From Agaricus subrufescens (Eukaryota; Basidiomycota; Agaricomycetes; Agaricales; Agaricaceae): a DNA stretch of 64,000 bases. The number at the start of each line of letters is the position of its first letter. Position 1 is the first letter of the stretch. The DNA lies in NCBI GenBank assembly GCA_029945375.1, contig CM057059.1, positions 3,348,001 to 3,412,000 of the forward strand, in the 5' to 3' direction. Positions 1 through 10,914 of this stretch are shown here, piece after piece. The position numbers were made by a program, and so were the translations under genes. Below the pieces are notes generated by a model. The model saw nothing but the letters and a program-made list of their open reading frames with translations. It had not been told where the DNA came from and did no database searches.

Positions 1-526
1 AAATAACGCATACGCTCTACCCCAACATTATGGAGACATATTCGCCAAGTTACGCTACCGCATGCCCGAAGTAGTTCCGCCTTTCTTTAGAGCTGCGCTA
101 AGACTCTGATGGTTTATATCTGTCTACGGAACATCCTCCAGGGGAAATGCCCAAGAAGCACAGTAATCCGAACTTTACGTCGATCTGTCAAGGTAGAGTG
201 ATTAACCGATAATCCCGATGTCGATCATAGTGCCAGTTGTAGAACTTGAAGACTGGGGTGAATTGTAGAGAGAAAAATAATCGAACAGGCTGTTATAAAG
301 TGATCGATGATATGGTTGTGACAGAAAAGATGAAAGTGAATTATAGAGAAGTGACACATATGATTCCCATCCTGCATCCATCCCTTCGTCAACCCTCGTC
401 CGCGCGCAGGCCCTCAATTTGCTTGGTAAAAATAGTTGGCTGCATCAATTAGAGGTACGAGGCTGTCACGAGGCGAAAGTCGCACCACACCGTGAGGATA
501 AACACTTCCACATCGAAGGGCCCTTT
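1..526. other. No gene seen
   Basis: Only short ORFs without family resemblance are present. This is the 3' flank of the first coiled-coil family gene, which ends at 527. I see no RNA gene, transposon terminus or repeat that is shared with the rest of the window. Confidence 0.5.
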
Positions 527-1833
527 TCAAAGTCTTGAAGCATAAGATTGACCAACCCCTAGCGACTCCACAAGCACTACCCTCGCTCTTGAGTGCCAGT
601 TCCTTATTCCCGCTGCTGCCTCACCTGCAGCTAGTCGGGTAGTCACGCCCAGTCCTGTACATCCGAGCACGGTACACCGCATTGGCTCTGCTACCTGTTG
701 TAGAGCAAAATCATCGCCGACGTTCTTCATATTTTTGGAATCGAATTTAGTTCCGGGGACAGCTGCCCACGGTTCGATGTCAGCAGCGATGATGTCTTCC
801 TTCACAATCTTCCTAATATTGTCCGCTGATTTGAGAAGAGCATCCACTCGAACCGAGATCCCCTCAGCGCGTCCCCTCCATCCTGCACAGGAGGCAATCT
901 CCATGAGTTTCGCTACAACTTCGGTTTGTATGGAATTGAGATCGAATCCATGGGGAAGCTGCCCGAGGGTGATTTGCCGCCATTTCCCAGCCACTCTCTG
1001 TTCCTCTTTCGTGCGAAATGAGCGTCATAATCTTAATATCTTAATATGGATTACTCGCCTTTCTTAGAGATGCGATCGTAGAACTGGGTGAAAGTTTCAT
1101 CGAACTCGCGATTTTCGAGGCACCATGAGTGAATAAAAGTTTTGCAGTAGTGAACAAGGAAGATCTGGAGAAGAGCCCGCGCGAGGCCACCCTCCAGACA
1201 ATTGTCCGACTGCGAAAACGAAATCGGCAACTTTTCACCAAGCAGCTCTCGGATACTCTCTGGACCACCCCTTCGAGGATCTTTCGCGGGAGTTGTAGTT
1301 GCGAGGGTTGCGATAGCCGCTATATGGTTATTGAGCTGAGCCACGAGTTGCAAAATGTCATCCCCTGAGGCCGACCCCGTGTATATTGAGACCTGTGCGC
1401 TAGCATGTTCCTTCACACGCTGCTCGTATAGCCCGTCTTTCCATCCCGATTCTCCATCTCGATTCCTCAAATTCCCTAACTCCGCCTCTTTGGCGCCAAC
1501 TTCCCCTCGTAATCGAGTATTGTAGTCCGAGAGCCTCCCAATCTCGTGAAGAAGCTGTTGTAGAGTTTCATCTCGTGGACTCTTTGCTGGCTTCTCGCCC
1601 TGAGTCGGAAGGTCTGGCAAATCCTTGGATTTGTTTTTCTTGAAAGTGGACGAAATAGGCCTGAATAACGAACGACGGCGGACATTAGGCGGTCCTTCAT
1701 CATTCCGAGATTTATTCTGCCTGGTTTGGTGACGCGTTCTTCCCTGTTTAAGCAGGTTGTTGGCGTCATGACCGCCCGTATCTGCTTTTTTAGTAGGGAT
1801 GAGGAAAGTATGGAGATGTTTGACCCAATTCAT
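527..1833 (-). CDS. Coiled-coil family I, member 1 (two exons)
   Basis: Unrecognised, probably lineage-restricted protein of about 415 residues. Exon 1 (from 1833) has a basic, disordered N-terminus, then a coiled coil, then an alpha-helical block ending in the family pattern LLQIFLVHYCKTFIHSW followed by YDRISKKG. Exon 2 (ending at 527) begins EEQRVAGKWRQ and includes EDIIAADIEPWAAVPGT and VLGCTGLG, all recognisable in the paralogs at 2466-3759, 3930-5401, 5565-6796 and 49505-51091. The exon junction is a phase-1 intron at the same place in all five genes. Here that position reads G|GCGAGT, so the intron would be GC-AG. A GT-AG alternative four bases downstream (A|GTAATC to GAG|AGTGGC) also keeps frame but shortens the conserved EEQ. 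No catalytic motif is seen. Function unknown. Confidence 0.72.
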
Positions 1834-2318
1834 GGTGCGATAGGTAGAAAGAATGTCGCTCGTGCCCTGCTTTTGTCTGTCACCACGAGGCTAAACACGA
1901 GGCCGGCTGCTGTCGAAGAGCTAAGAAATCAAACAAAGCTGGTGCATTGAACGTTCAAGTTCAAGCGGCATGATGGCATCAGCTGGCTCCGCCCGACATT
2001 ATTATTATTACATCACACTGCACAGAGGCAATCACTTTCTTTGTTCCATGTCGTTTCCTCTAGAAATGTCCATCACAATCTCCTTTTGCATCAACGACAA
2101 GACTTCTGTGTTCCGATAGTCAATAGCTACATCGATTTCTTTGAAGTTAGGCGCTTATAAGGCGGAGTACTGAGATTCGACCCTGCCTTGTCACGGGATG
2201 ATTGTGTTACTACAAGTGCTTTCTCGCAGTTCCGTCATTAAGCCATTAAACACTCAGACAAGCTTGTGATATATGCAGTATGATCGATGAGTTAAATAAT
2301 ATTCTTCAACAAAATAAT
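1834..2318. other. Intergenic, no protein gene seen
   Basis: This is the spacer upstream of family I member 1. It contains a short ATT repeat near 1998-2010 and ends beside the tRNA gene. The minus-strand sequence just below the tRNA contains a T run (plus-strand AAAA at 2311-2314) suitable as an RNA polymerase III terminator. Confidence 0.5.
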
Positions 2319-2398
2319 TGACCACCGCAGGGGTCGAACCTGCAATCTCCTGATTACATGTATCGTAGTCAGACGCGATGCCATTTCGCCAGGCGGCC
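2319..2398 (-). tRNA. tRNA-Arg(ACG) with an 8-nt intron
   Basis: The reverse complement folds as a complete tRNA. The acceptor stem is GGCCGCC paired with GGTGGTC. The D arm is GCG..CGC. The anticodon stem is TCTGA/TCAGG, with loop CTACGA, then an 8-nt insert (TACATGTA) directly 3' of position 37, then A. The T arm is GCAGG-TTCGACC-CCTGC. The discriminator base is A. The anticodon ACG and the surrounding CGTCTGACTACG resemble eukaryotic tRNA-Arg(ACG). The insert lies exactly where nuclear tRNA introns occur. A TTTT terminator follows on the minus strand. It lies between two protein genes of the tandem array. Confidence 0.88.
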
Positions 2399-2465
2399 AA
2401 TAGAGTTATGGTGGCTAAGATTCATCACAGCAAGTACAAACGACAAAGATGACAGAAGTAACATA

Positions 2466-3759
2466 TTATTCCTCCAGTGAAGGTGCCGTGATCTCCATGA
2501 AAGTTCCTTCAAGAACTACTTTGGATTTCAAAATCGGCTCCCTCACCTCCAAAAATTTCCCTTCTGTAACCTGCGTGCTACGGACGGAGTATAAGCCTAC
2601 ACCAAGTGAACAAGCGACCGCTTTCCCTTCATTTCCAGCTGTGACGTTCTCTTCGTCTTCATATTCCAGATCGGCCTGCGCAGGATCATAGCCACTCCCA
2701 GACTCGATAACATATGGCTGAAGATCAGCCGAAGTGAATTCCTCTCCCACTGTTTTCCGGACCTTGAGACATTTATCCAGAAGGTGCCCGATACGTTGTT
2801 GAAAAGCGCTTCTTGGAATCAACGTATCCACACACTACAGGTAAAGCGACCAAAGAAGGAATTATCATTTGAATGAGCTCAATGCGAACGTCTGAAGAAA
2901 CTTCGTCCGCAACTTGAAGTAACATAGAGCGCCAACGCCCTCCTATAGCTTGGCCACCTTAATTCAACCGTTAGCAACGAACTTGAAACCACGGAAAAAA
3001 CTTACTCTGTTTCAGAATACCCTGGTAAACGTCATCAATCACTCTATTTATACCGTCTTCTTCTAAATCCTTCAACACCCAGGACTTTATAATTTGACAA
3101 CACCAATTGGCTAGAATCGCCTGCCATCCGATTTGTATGGCCAGTGGGTCATCAAGCTGCAGCGGTATAATCCCATCTAGAAACGCCGGGCCTAATGCTG
3201 AGATTTCCCCTCGGAATCCCGCCTGAAGTTCTGCGTTGAGCCTTTTATCTGCGAGCTGAATCTTGTCTGCAAGGATCGATGTGAGCTGGAAGATCTCCTC
3301 GTTTAAATCTTCCGCGACACGAACAACATCGGTCTGAGACAAGCTATCAGCGGTGGATAAAAACTTCTGTGCGACAGCTAGCTCCTTCGTAATCCTCTCG
3401 TAATCTTGCGCGCGAATCTCCCGTTTCCGCTTGATATCTACTTGTTCTGCTTTCAGCTCGTCTAGCTTTGCATCCAGCCCCCGCCCTTCTTCTTGAAGTC
3501 TCTTCATCTGGTTTCTCAGGTCTTCCAGCTCCGCATCAGGCACAGGTCCATGATTAGAAGTGAAGGCTTTGCTGAGGCGGTTCGAGAGAGAAGAGAAGGC
3601 CTGGGAGATGGGTCGTTTGAGCGGTTTGTGTCCAGAGGGCGGTGGTGGACCGCCTCTGCGAGAATGTGTTATTGTGTCGAACATGTTGAGGTAGAGTTGC
3701 AAGTGCACGGGAACACGTTGTGTTTCGCTTTCCGGCCGAGTGTTTATTGACAAGTGCAA
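2466..3759 (-). pseudogene. Coiled-coil family I, member 2, probable frameshift
   Basis: Exon 1 starts at 3759 and encodes a Ser/Gly/Pro-rich basic leader, a long coiled coil (about residues 65-150) with the shared stretch AQKFLSTADSLSQ, and the helical block WQAILANWCCQIIKSWV. The family phase-1 intron follows (A|GTAAG near 3005 to TTAAG| near 2958), then a second exon beginning SGQAIGGRWRSM. The downstream part, with TVGEEFTSADLQPYVIESGSGYD and a C-terminus ending at 2466, is in a different frame. The break lies near 2812-2835, and relative to the sister gene at 5565-6796 about ten bases are missing there. So the gene is probably broken, unless an unrecognised intron or a sequence error explains it. 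Closest relative in the window is the 5565-6796 gene. Confidence 0.58.
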
Positions 3760-3929
3760 GCATGTTACAGCAGCGTTGCAACGTGCTTGGTTCTTTCACA
3801 CGCGCTTCTCCTGACGTGATCTCCGATCATGATCAGATCCACTTCATTTCAGGGACTGATAAGATAAAAACAAATGCTAAGAGACACATAAGTCTGGGGG
3901 AAAATACACAGCGTATCATAGGACTTGAA

Positions 3930-5401
3930 TCACGATGTAGAGAAAGGCCTGCCCCTGACCAAGCCTGGCGGCGTTGGATCAGACTGCGGGGCCCGTGTTT
4001 GAGTGCCATTGCGTAATCGTCTTCGAAGTGGTTCTACGCACAATACCGTTGTTGGGGTTGTAGCTTGTTGAATAAGACCCTCGATTTTTCGTCGTTCCTT
4101 CAACCCAATCTCCGTGCTTCCCAGTACATGGAGTTTCTCTGATTTCTTCTCCTCCCCGAACTGGGGAGTCACGTCTTTCATAGTGAGAGGGTGGTAATGC
4201 GTGCCGGTCATGGCCACCCAAGCCTGAAGTTCGCTCGTCATGATGTCCAGCTTCACATTTTTTCTCACGTCATCCGCCATTTCCATCAACTCTCTGATCA
4301 ATGGCCGAACCCGTGAAATATCCCCACCCCATCCCGCACAAGTCAAAATTTCCAATGCCTGTCCCGCCTTATAATCGGCGTGTTTTATTAAATCCCACAC
4401 CTGCGGCATTTGCCTAAAGGCCATTTGCCTCCATTTTCCTGTCACCATCTGTGTTTCTGCGACTTGTGAGCCTTCAAGTAAGGGAGTCTACGGGAAGGCA
4501 TACCTTTGTTAGCTATACGATCGTAGAGTTTGTTCATGCCATCATTGATACGATAGCGCCCGAGGATCCAGCAATTGACGAGATCGGTGCAGGAATGTGC
4601 GAGGAAAATCTGTAGCACCGCTTGGACGAGCTGTTGGTCTTCTATAGCAGGACACGCGTTGCGTTGAAACAAGAACAGGAAATCCTGGCTGAAGTTTCTC
4701 CGAATAGTGGCTGCAACATCGTACCAGGATCGTTTCATGCTTGAGAGGGGTGCTTCAATGATTTCTGTAGCGATGAAAGCGATTTTCCTGTTGAGCTCCA
4801 ACACTTTATTGAAAATGTCTTTCGTAGAAAGAGTGGAGATCGTTTGAATTCTGTTCTGCGCGGCGTTCAGCTCTTGAATTCTAGCCCGATAGATATCATC
4901 CTCCCACTTCTCTGCTTCATCCTGTGCTTTCAATTCTTCTAGCCTCGCTCTCCTAAGGTCGTTTCTTTCATTCCTTTGCGAGATATTCTTCTGGAGTCGC
5001 TCGATATCTGCGTAAAGCTTGTCTCTTACTTCATCGCAAACACCGGCCCTCCAAGCTCTGTCTCGATCCAATCTTCCCGGGGCAGCCTCCATCAAACGCT
5101 CATAGTTATCACGGTTTGATGACGATGAACATTCGATGGCCAACTTGGCAAGTGATTCACAACACCCCATAACAAGAGAGTCATCTTCGGCTTGCCTTGT
5201 GACATGCTCGTGAGGCCCACCAGGAATAGGTGCATAGTCATCGCTCCGAAGTGTCGGACGACTGCGCACTTGAGGAGTAAAAGGTTGTTCCATCGTTGGA
5301 GGTCGTACTGGTTGAAGTGAAAAGTGTATTTTTTGACGCCCGAAAGTTTCTAGAAAGAAGCCATGTGGCAGAAGTGTGATCCAGTCGTGCCAGTCACCCA
5401 T
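3930..5401 (-). CDS. Coiled-coil family I, member 3
   Basis: Two-exon member of the tandem family, about 470 residues. Exon 1 (from the ATG at 5401; internal ATGs such as the one opening MEQPFTPQV are alternatives) has a proline/arginine-rich leader, a charged coiled coil around residues 140-215, and the helical block VLQIFLAHSCTDLVNCWILG before YDRIANKG. The phase-1 intron starts G|GTATGC near 4503 and ends GCAG| near 4460. Exon 2 reads ETQMVTGKWRQM and continues with VKLDIMTSELQAWVAMTGTHY and VLGSTEIGL. It is most like member 1 in both exons. Function unknown; no signal peptide or catalytic motif is visible. Confidence 0.72.
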
Positions 5402-5564
5402 TCCAGGAATAGATTTAGGTAATACTAGTATTCTACCCTCGATGAATCAATGGATCGCTCGCCAACCGCCACCCCTCGGATTTAGTCTAATGTCTGTCTA
5501 CAGATAAAATCCTCATTCTACTGTAAATCCCGGGGCTTCGTTGGGCTGCCCGTAAATACTCTAA

Positions 5565-6796
5565 CTACAAAATAATATTTTTTAATGAATTGAGAAGAAT
5601 AACCTTCGGTTTTAAAATCGAATCAGTTTTCTCCTCGATGTCTCCATTACAGTTGCATGAACGGCTGATGCAATTAAGGCCCAAACTTGTGGAACAAGCA
5701 ATAACGTCGCCCAGCTCCTCTTCTGTTTCGTCAGCCCCATCCTCGTACAAATCAGCCCGCTCAGGGTTGTATTTTGTTCCAGAGGCGAGAACGTAAGGTT
5801 GAATCTCGACCGAAGTGATACCTTGTCCCAGCATCGCCCGCAATTGGAGGGATTGTTCGATTACAGGACCGAACCGTCGCCTGAATTCTTTGTATACACT
5901 GTTGTAGACCTCTTGATCAAAGACGTATCCCCAAAGGACGGGCAAATCAGCGAGGGCCATGAGGGCTCTGCTGACCATTAACCTTTGTCTTCTCTCGGAG
6001 ATGACAGTGGTTGCTCCATAGACCAGAGAGCGCCAAGTTCTTGCGATAGCAGGGTCATCTTTAAGTGGGGAGTTGGTTTTCGATCTCGAGATCAAATACA
6101 TCTACTTACTTTTCAACACAATATGTCGATACATGTCCCGGATGAATGGGTGGAAGTCGTGAGCAACACCTTCCGGTATCCAGTCTTGGATTGTTTGAGA
6201 AGACCAATGTGCGAGGATCGTCTGCCATCCTATCTGTATCGCTGATGCATCACTAAGATTCTCATCCATGACAATATCAAGACATTTCCCAAGTCTGCGC
6301 AACAAAGGACTGCGGTCGAGAAGAATTTCTTGACCCTCCCTAGTCGGAAGCCTTTTCTCTCCGATTTGGAGATATTCGTACGCCATAATCGAGGTCAATT
6401 GGAGGATCTCCTCGTTCAGTCGTTCCATTTCTCGAACAGCTTCTCCCTGACTCAGGCTATCAGCTGTACAGAGGAACTTCTGAGCGAGTTCGAGCTCTTT
6501 GCCGGTCTTCTGAATTACGCGACGCTGACTCTCCCTATCCTTCAACTTCTTGCCCAGATGGCTTATTTCCTGTCTCAATTCTAGAGACTCGATTTTTGTT
6601 TGGCGATCAAGTAGACGGATCTGCTTTAGATACCGAGCCAACTCTGAAATCAGTTAGGATTTGAGGTAACGCGAACAGACGGAGCGACATGTTTACCTGC
6701 GGTTGAGACGTCTTCTTGAGTGGACACCGTATCACATTGATGTGGTTCAGTTTCTGCTTGCAGACTCTCGGAGGATTGTTGCTGGAGATCAGACAT
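5565..6796 (-). CDS. Coiled-coil family I, member 4 (three exons)
   Basis: The start is the ATG at 6796, giving a short acidic/Gln-rich first exon (MSDLQQQSSESL). A GT-AG intron (about 6657-6710) leads into a coiled-coil exon with AQKFLCTADSLSQ and the helical block WQTILAHWSSQTIQDWI. The conserved phase-1 intron (A|GTAAG at about 6109) then leads to NDPAIARTWRS and a C-terminal domain containing ITSVEIQPYVLASGTKYNPE and an acidic stretch. The C-terminus ends near 5565. Pairs closely with the 2466-3759 copy, so the array looks like two pairs (members 1/3 and 2/4) made by duplication. Function unknown. Confidence 0.7.
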
Positions 6797-7605
6797 GTCG
6801 AGCTTGTAACTGTGATGTGGTAAATGCTAGAACACTGGAACGTGGACGAGGTCCGTACATGAGGCCAGAAGCTTCTGGCGTGGGAGAGTCACAAAATCGC
6901 AGTACATAACCTAAGTGAGCTAATTTGATTGCGCCTGAGCTGAGAAGCGACTTATACTGATCACCCGTCTCAAAGCCTGCCACTTCGCCGGAGACACAGT
7001 GCCATCCGGATTCACGGAAGTTTTTGAACAACAAGTGCTGTGACAGGAGCAATTGATGGCGCAGATAATCCACCAGTCCTGTATTCCTCGAGCCAGGGCC
7101 GCTCCAGGGTCTTACACCAGTCAACCCAATTCAAAGGACCTTGCCCTGTAACCCATTAATCGCGGACAGTGCCATACAAGCGTCATACTCATATTGCATA
7201 GTTATCCCCAGGAGGCGGGAAGCTCTGCAAAATAGGCAAGAGAGGGCTTCACAACATGTTTCAAGGAAGATGCCGAGAAGATGCTCGGATGACAGCGCTC
7301 AATGTTGTTGTTCAATGAGCCTCCCAGTGCGGGTCATCAATTCCCTCCCATAGAGTTTGCTCCTGTCACCCTATGCACTACGCACCGGCTTCATCCTTTA
7401 GGTCGGCTCTGGCCTTGAGTGATCCGGCAAAGATTGAACTGCGTTGCGGCGTGGTCCATTCCAACTTGCCAGATCCTGAGAGACCAGACGCATTCATGGA
7501 CCGGACGGGCAACAACATAAGATAAAGCTGACGCTGGAATTGCAAACGTATGTAAATATACAAAGTCAGAAGTAGCCATCAGATATTGTACATATTATGG
7601 CTTCA
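6797..7605. other. Intergenic between family I array and kinase gene A
   Basis: I see no credible gene here. The overlapping short ORFs have no family resemblance. The stretch near 7268-7318 resembles 16924-16974 (gaagatgc..g.tg.c.gcgctca.t.ttg.tgttcaatgagc pattern), so part of this spacer is a dispersed duplicate shared with the flank of gene B. Confidence 0.45.
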
Positions 7606-10342
7606 TTAATCGAAAGCATTACGAGTCCTCGAGACGCTGGAACGCCAAGCCTGAGTAAAAATGAGTATGAGCGACACCGCACCGAGCTGGTTGATGATAG
7701 GAGTAATGTACCTCGAGGAGCAAGTGATATACCTCAGTAAAGTCAATTGTTCCTTGACATTTCTTCCCCATATCCTCCCAAAATTTAGAGTTGGGCGGTG
7801 TCCCTGGTGCGTTATCGGATGTGTCAGGCTCGTCAACTAAGGGCTCATCTTCTGATTCAAAAGCGGTTCTCAGAAGGGGACCTATTTCAAGGCAAGTCGG
7901 TCGTTGAGCAGGATCTAAGTTCCAGCACTGTTGGATGATGTCCCATGAAATAGAATCCTCGGGTATCTCGTCTGAATCAGCGCCCCCCTCCGGTCGCTGT
8001 GGCAGCTCATGGTTAAGTATGGCGTTCATAACTTGTAGGTCCCTGACGTGCGTATCATACGGTAATCTCCGCGACAAAACCTAATTCATTATAGTACGAC
8101 GACAACAATAGGATAGACGGGCGCATACCTCATAGATCACACCGCCGAAAGCCCATACATCAGAGGCTTTCGAGATACCTTTCGAGTCGTCGACTCTTTG
8201 CTCACTGTCGAGGCCTTGTTCCGACTCCAATATTTCTGGCGCCGTCCAACGAATGGAAGATCCCGAAAGCGACGTCCCGCGAGTGTCAACATTGACGGTC
8301 TGCATTCTGGTTTCAGTTGACTCAATCCTGGATAGACCAAAATCTGCTATCAATGCTTTTCGATCCCCAGAAACCAGGATATTTCCCTAAGATGTATACT
8401 GATCAGCACAGTCTGGAAAAACCCGAGCGGGTCACGCATACTCCTTTTAAGTCATTATGAATTATATCCAAGTTGTGTAGGTATGAAAGCCCGTTAACGA
8501 CATCCAAGAGCTACCGATCTTGAATTTGTTTCCTGAACAAGATTGTGATAGAGCACGTACCAAGTAGAACCTATCCGGTTGTGGGCAGTGTGTCGAATAC
8601 TCGTGTAGGTTTCCGTTGTCCATCCACGGGGAAACAAGGCATATGCCCCCGTTTTCAAAATTGTTGCGAAAGATACCATAGAAAGGTAAGATATTGGGAT
8701 GCGAAAGATGGGCCCATAGAGTTAGCTCTTTGATGTGTAGCTGTGTGTTCCATAGATAAGTCATTCCATTGTTCAGTCGAAAAACCAAGCTTACTCTCAA
8801 TACTCCTAGCCCCACGTGTTTGACAACTTTGACCGCAACAGCCTGTCCACTACTGGTGCACAATCTCTCGTGCACAGCCGCAAAGCCTCCCGTCTGAGGA
8901 GTAGATTGCCTGTCCCACTCAATGCCTGACAGTTCAAAGAGCTCAGGAAAGATGCGCGCTGATTTCGCAAGTTTACAGAATAATGAATGAAGCAGCCGTC
9001 CATTCTCATCGGTAAATATGTCCATATCACGAATTACCTGTGGTATTAGTTGTTAGGAGCGTAGATAAAAAGAAGAAGCTTCACCAGGCGTACTAGATTC
9101 ACGAAGTTTACCATGACTTGAGCATCGTTGTGTCTGAGGGAGGATAATGCTTGGCGAGCCTCAGGGTCATTCACAATTTCTAGTAATAGAGAGCGGCAAT
9201 GATTTTGGGAGAAATGAGTACTTCGCTTGAGAGATCGGAGTCGCCCCCAACGTGCATTTGCCTCGTCTTGCTGTTCCCCTAAGTCTCGTAGTTCTTGACC
9301 AAGTACGTTGACAACACCCATTTCAACAATACTACCCAGTTCTTTCTTCAATCGCGATAAAATGTTCCTTCGCTTTGTTGAGACTTGAATCGCTGGCGCT
9401 TCGACAACTCGCCCAAGAAATGAGTCCGCAAAACTCCTTGACTGAGTCCCAAGCTCGTGCTGTATCAAAATGGGCCGTTTCTCCGCCTTTAGGTCTGTGA
9501 GTGGATTGAGGATGCCCCAAGCCGATGAGTGCACATTCATGAACCTCCTAACTTTCGATCCGCGTGCTATCAGAGGTTGCCAGTATTCTTGCTTGAGTTC
9601 CTTCTCTCTTTCAACGTACGAATTGAAACTTTCTCTACCTTCAACCTCCCACATTGTTGTTACTAGGACCAGTTTATTTAGCGCATCGTCCCCGCAAAGC
9701 TTTTTGAGCAATTCAAGGTTCCTTAGGGGAGAACCGGCCATGCGGTTGTCAGTTATACGATGCATGTACAATATCCCGGCAAGTAAAATGCCATCCTTGA
9801 ACCTAAGTCAAATTAGCTTCTGGATCTTATGATAGACCATCACGCACGTAGAAGAGAGCCATTTTGCAATTTGTTCAAGGGCATCTCTATCAGATATCGG
9901 GGTATGATCAAAGCCAGGAGTATCGACCAAGACCACCTTCTTGGATGAGTTATAGAACGAAACCCTGTATGCGGTGATTTTCTTTGTGAATGAGGTCAGC
10001 TCATGGCCTATTCCAGTCTCTTGGCCGGAAGCTATCTCGATGAACTGTAAATAAGGATCATTGAAAAAGCTGTGAAAGAGGGATTTCGGGATTTACCGTG
10101 CTTTTCCCTGTGCCTGTCATACCAATTACGCTACGAAAGACTGTAAGTGATATTAAAAGAACGGAGTCCTGTGCCTACGCGATAACAGTGTCGGTCTTTT
10201 TCAAAGAGTCTTTCTCTACAACGTCTACCCTGAATAGTTTTGGTTCGGATGGCTCGGCACGATTGATCTGCCCGAATCTGACTGTATTGCGCGACCGAGC
10301 TGCATGTTTATTTGAATCTTGTGCTGTTGGACGAGGAAACAT
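7606..10342 (-). CDS. GTPase-TKL kinase fusion, gene A
   Basis: Multi-exon gene starting at the ATG at 10342. Exons I can place: 10342-10179, 10130-10097, 10044-9848, 9802-9094, then 9037 onward to 7606. The N-terminal part is a P-loop GTPase domain of AIG1/septin-like appearance: Walker A GMTGTGKST in the tiny second exon and G3 VLVDTPGFD. The canonical G4 TKxD is replaced by VLVTTMWEVE. A helical linker follows. The C-terminal part is a TKL-type kinase: short Gly loop GGFAAV, VAVKVV lysine, catalytic loop IIHNDLKG..N (HND for HRD), DFGLSRI, RWTAPE, DVWAFG and WNLDPAQRPT. All key catalytic residues are therefore present. It is probably a cytoplasmic nucleotide-switched kinase; its substrate is unknown. 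Copia-1 is inserted about 155 bp upstream in the same orientation. Nearest paralog is gene C. Confidence 0.8.
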
Positions 10343-10501
10343 TACAAAATGTGGTTGTCACGGGGGTTTTCGTGATAGTCAGAGAAGGAGGACTCGAAAG
10401 GAATGTAGTGTCGATTTCGGAGGGTTCAAGACATTGAAGTAACCGTGCTACCTTTTATACATGGTCAACTGACCGTTAGAGAGAGTCAAGTATATAGAGA
10501 G

Positions 10502-10883
10502 TAAAGAAATATACAAATGCTCAGCGTCAACGAAGGTGATGCTGACCGCTGAATTTACCTAAAGAAATATACAAATGCTAACTACGAGTCAGATCTCGGT
10601 AAGCGAAGATACAAGGAATATAAACTCACCTCAGCGTCAACGAAGGTGATGCTGACCGCTGAGGTGTTACAACTGTGGCTGAATCTATATGTACTCGGCA
10701 CGGAAACGGCACTTAAAACTGTACAGTAGGTAAGGAAAAACTGTATAGTCAAAGGGGTGAACTTGGAAATGTAGACGATCAACGTCCAGGTGAAGAAATG
10801 TAAAGGATGTCAAAAATAGAATAATGAATAAAAATAGAAATGTAGTTGGACGATTTACCGCGAATGCCGAAGCATATCCAATA
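10502..10883 (-). repeat. Copia-1 3' LTR
   Basis: 382 bp, identical by eye to 15409-15790. In element orientation it begins TATTGGATATGC and ends TTTCTTTA. It contains two copies of a hairpin (CTCAGCG..CGCTGAG) and a partial internal duplication of its own 3' end. Its outer edge lies 160 bp from the start codon of gene A. Confidence 0.93.
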
Positions 10884-10914
10884 CTCCCCCTGCTTCGGTA
10901 TTGCCTTGTGTTCT

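Noticed and set aside
6789..7124. 111-residue minus-strand ORF beside family I member 4
   Set aside because: Overlaps the start of a better supported gene in another frame and has no family resemblance.
10582..10782. 66-residue ORF repeated identically at 15489-15689
   Set aside because: Both lie wholly inside the identical Copia-1 LTRs; the repetition is explained by the LTRs, not by a gene.
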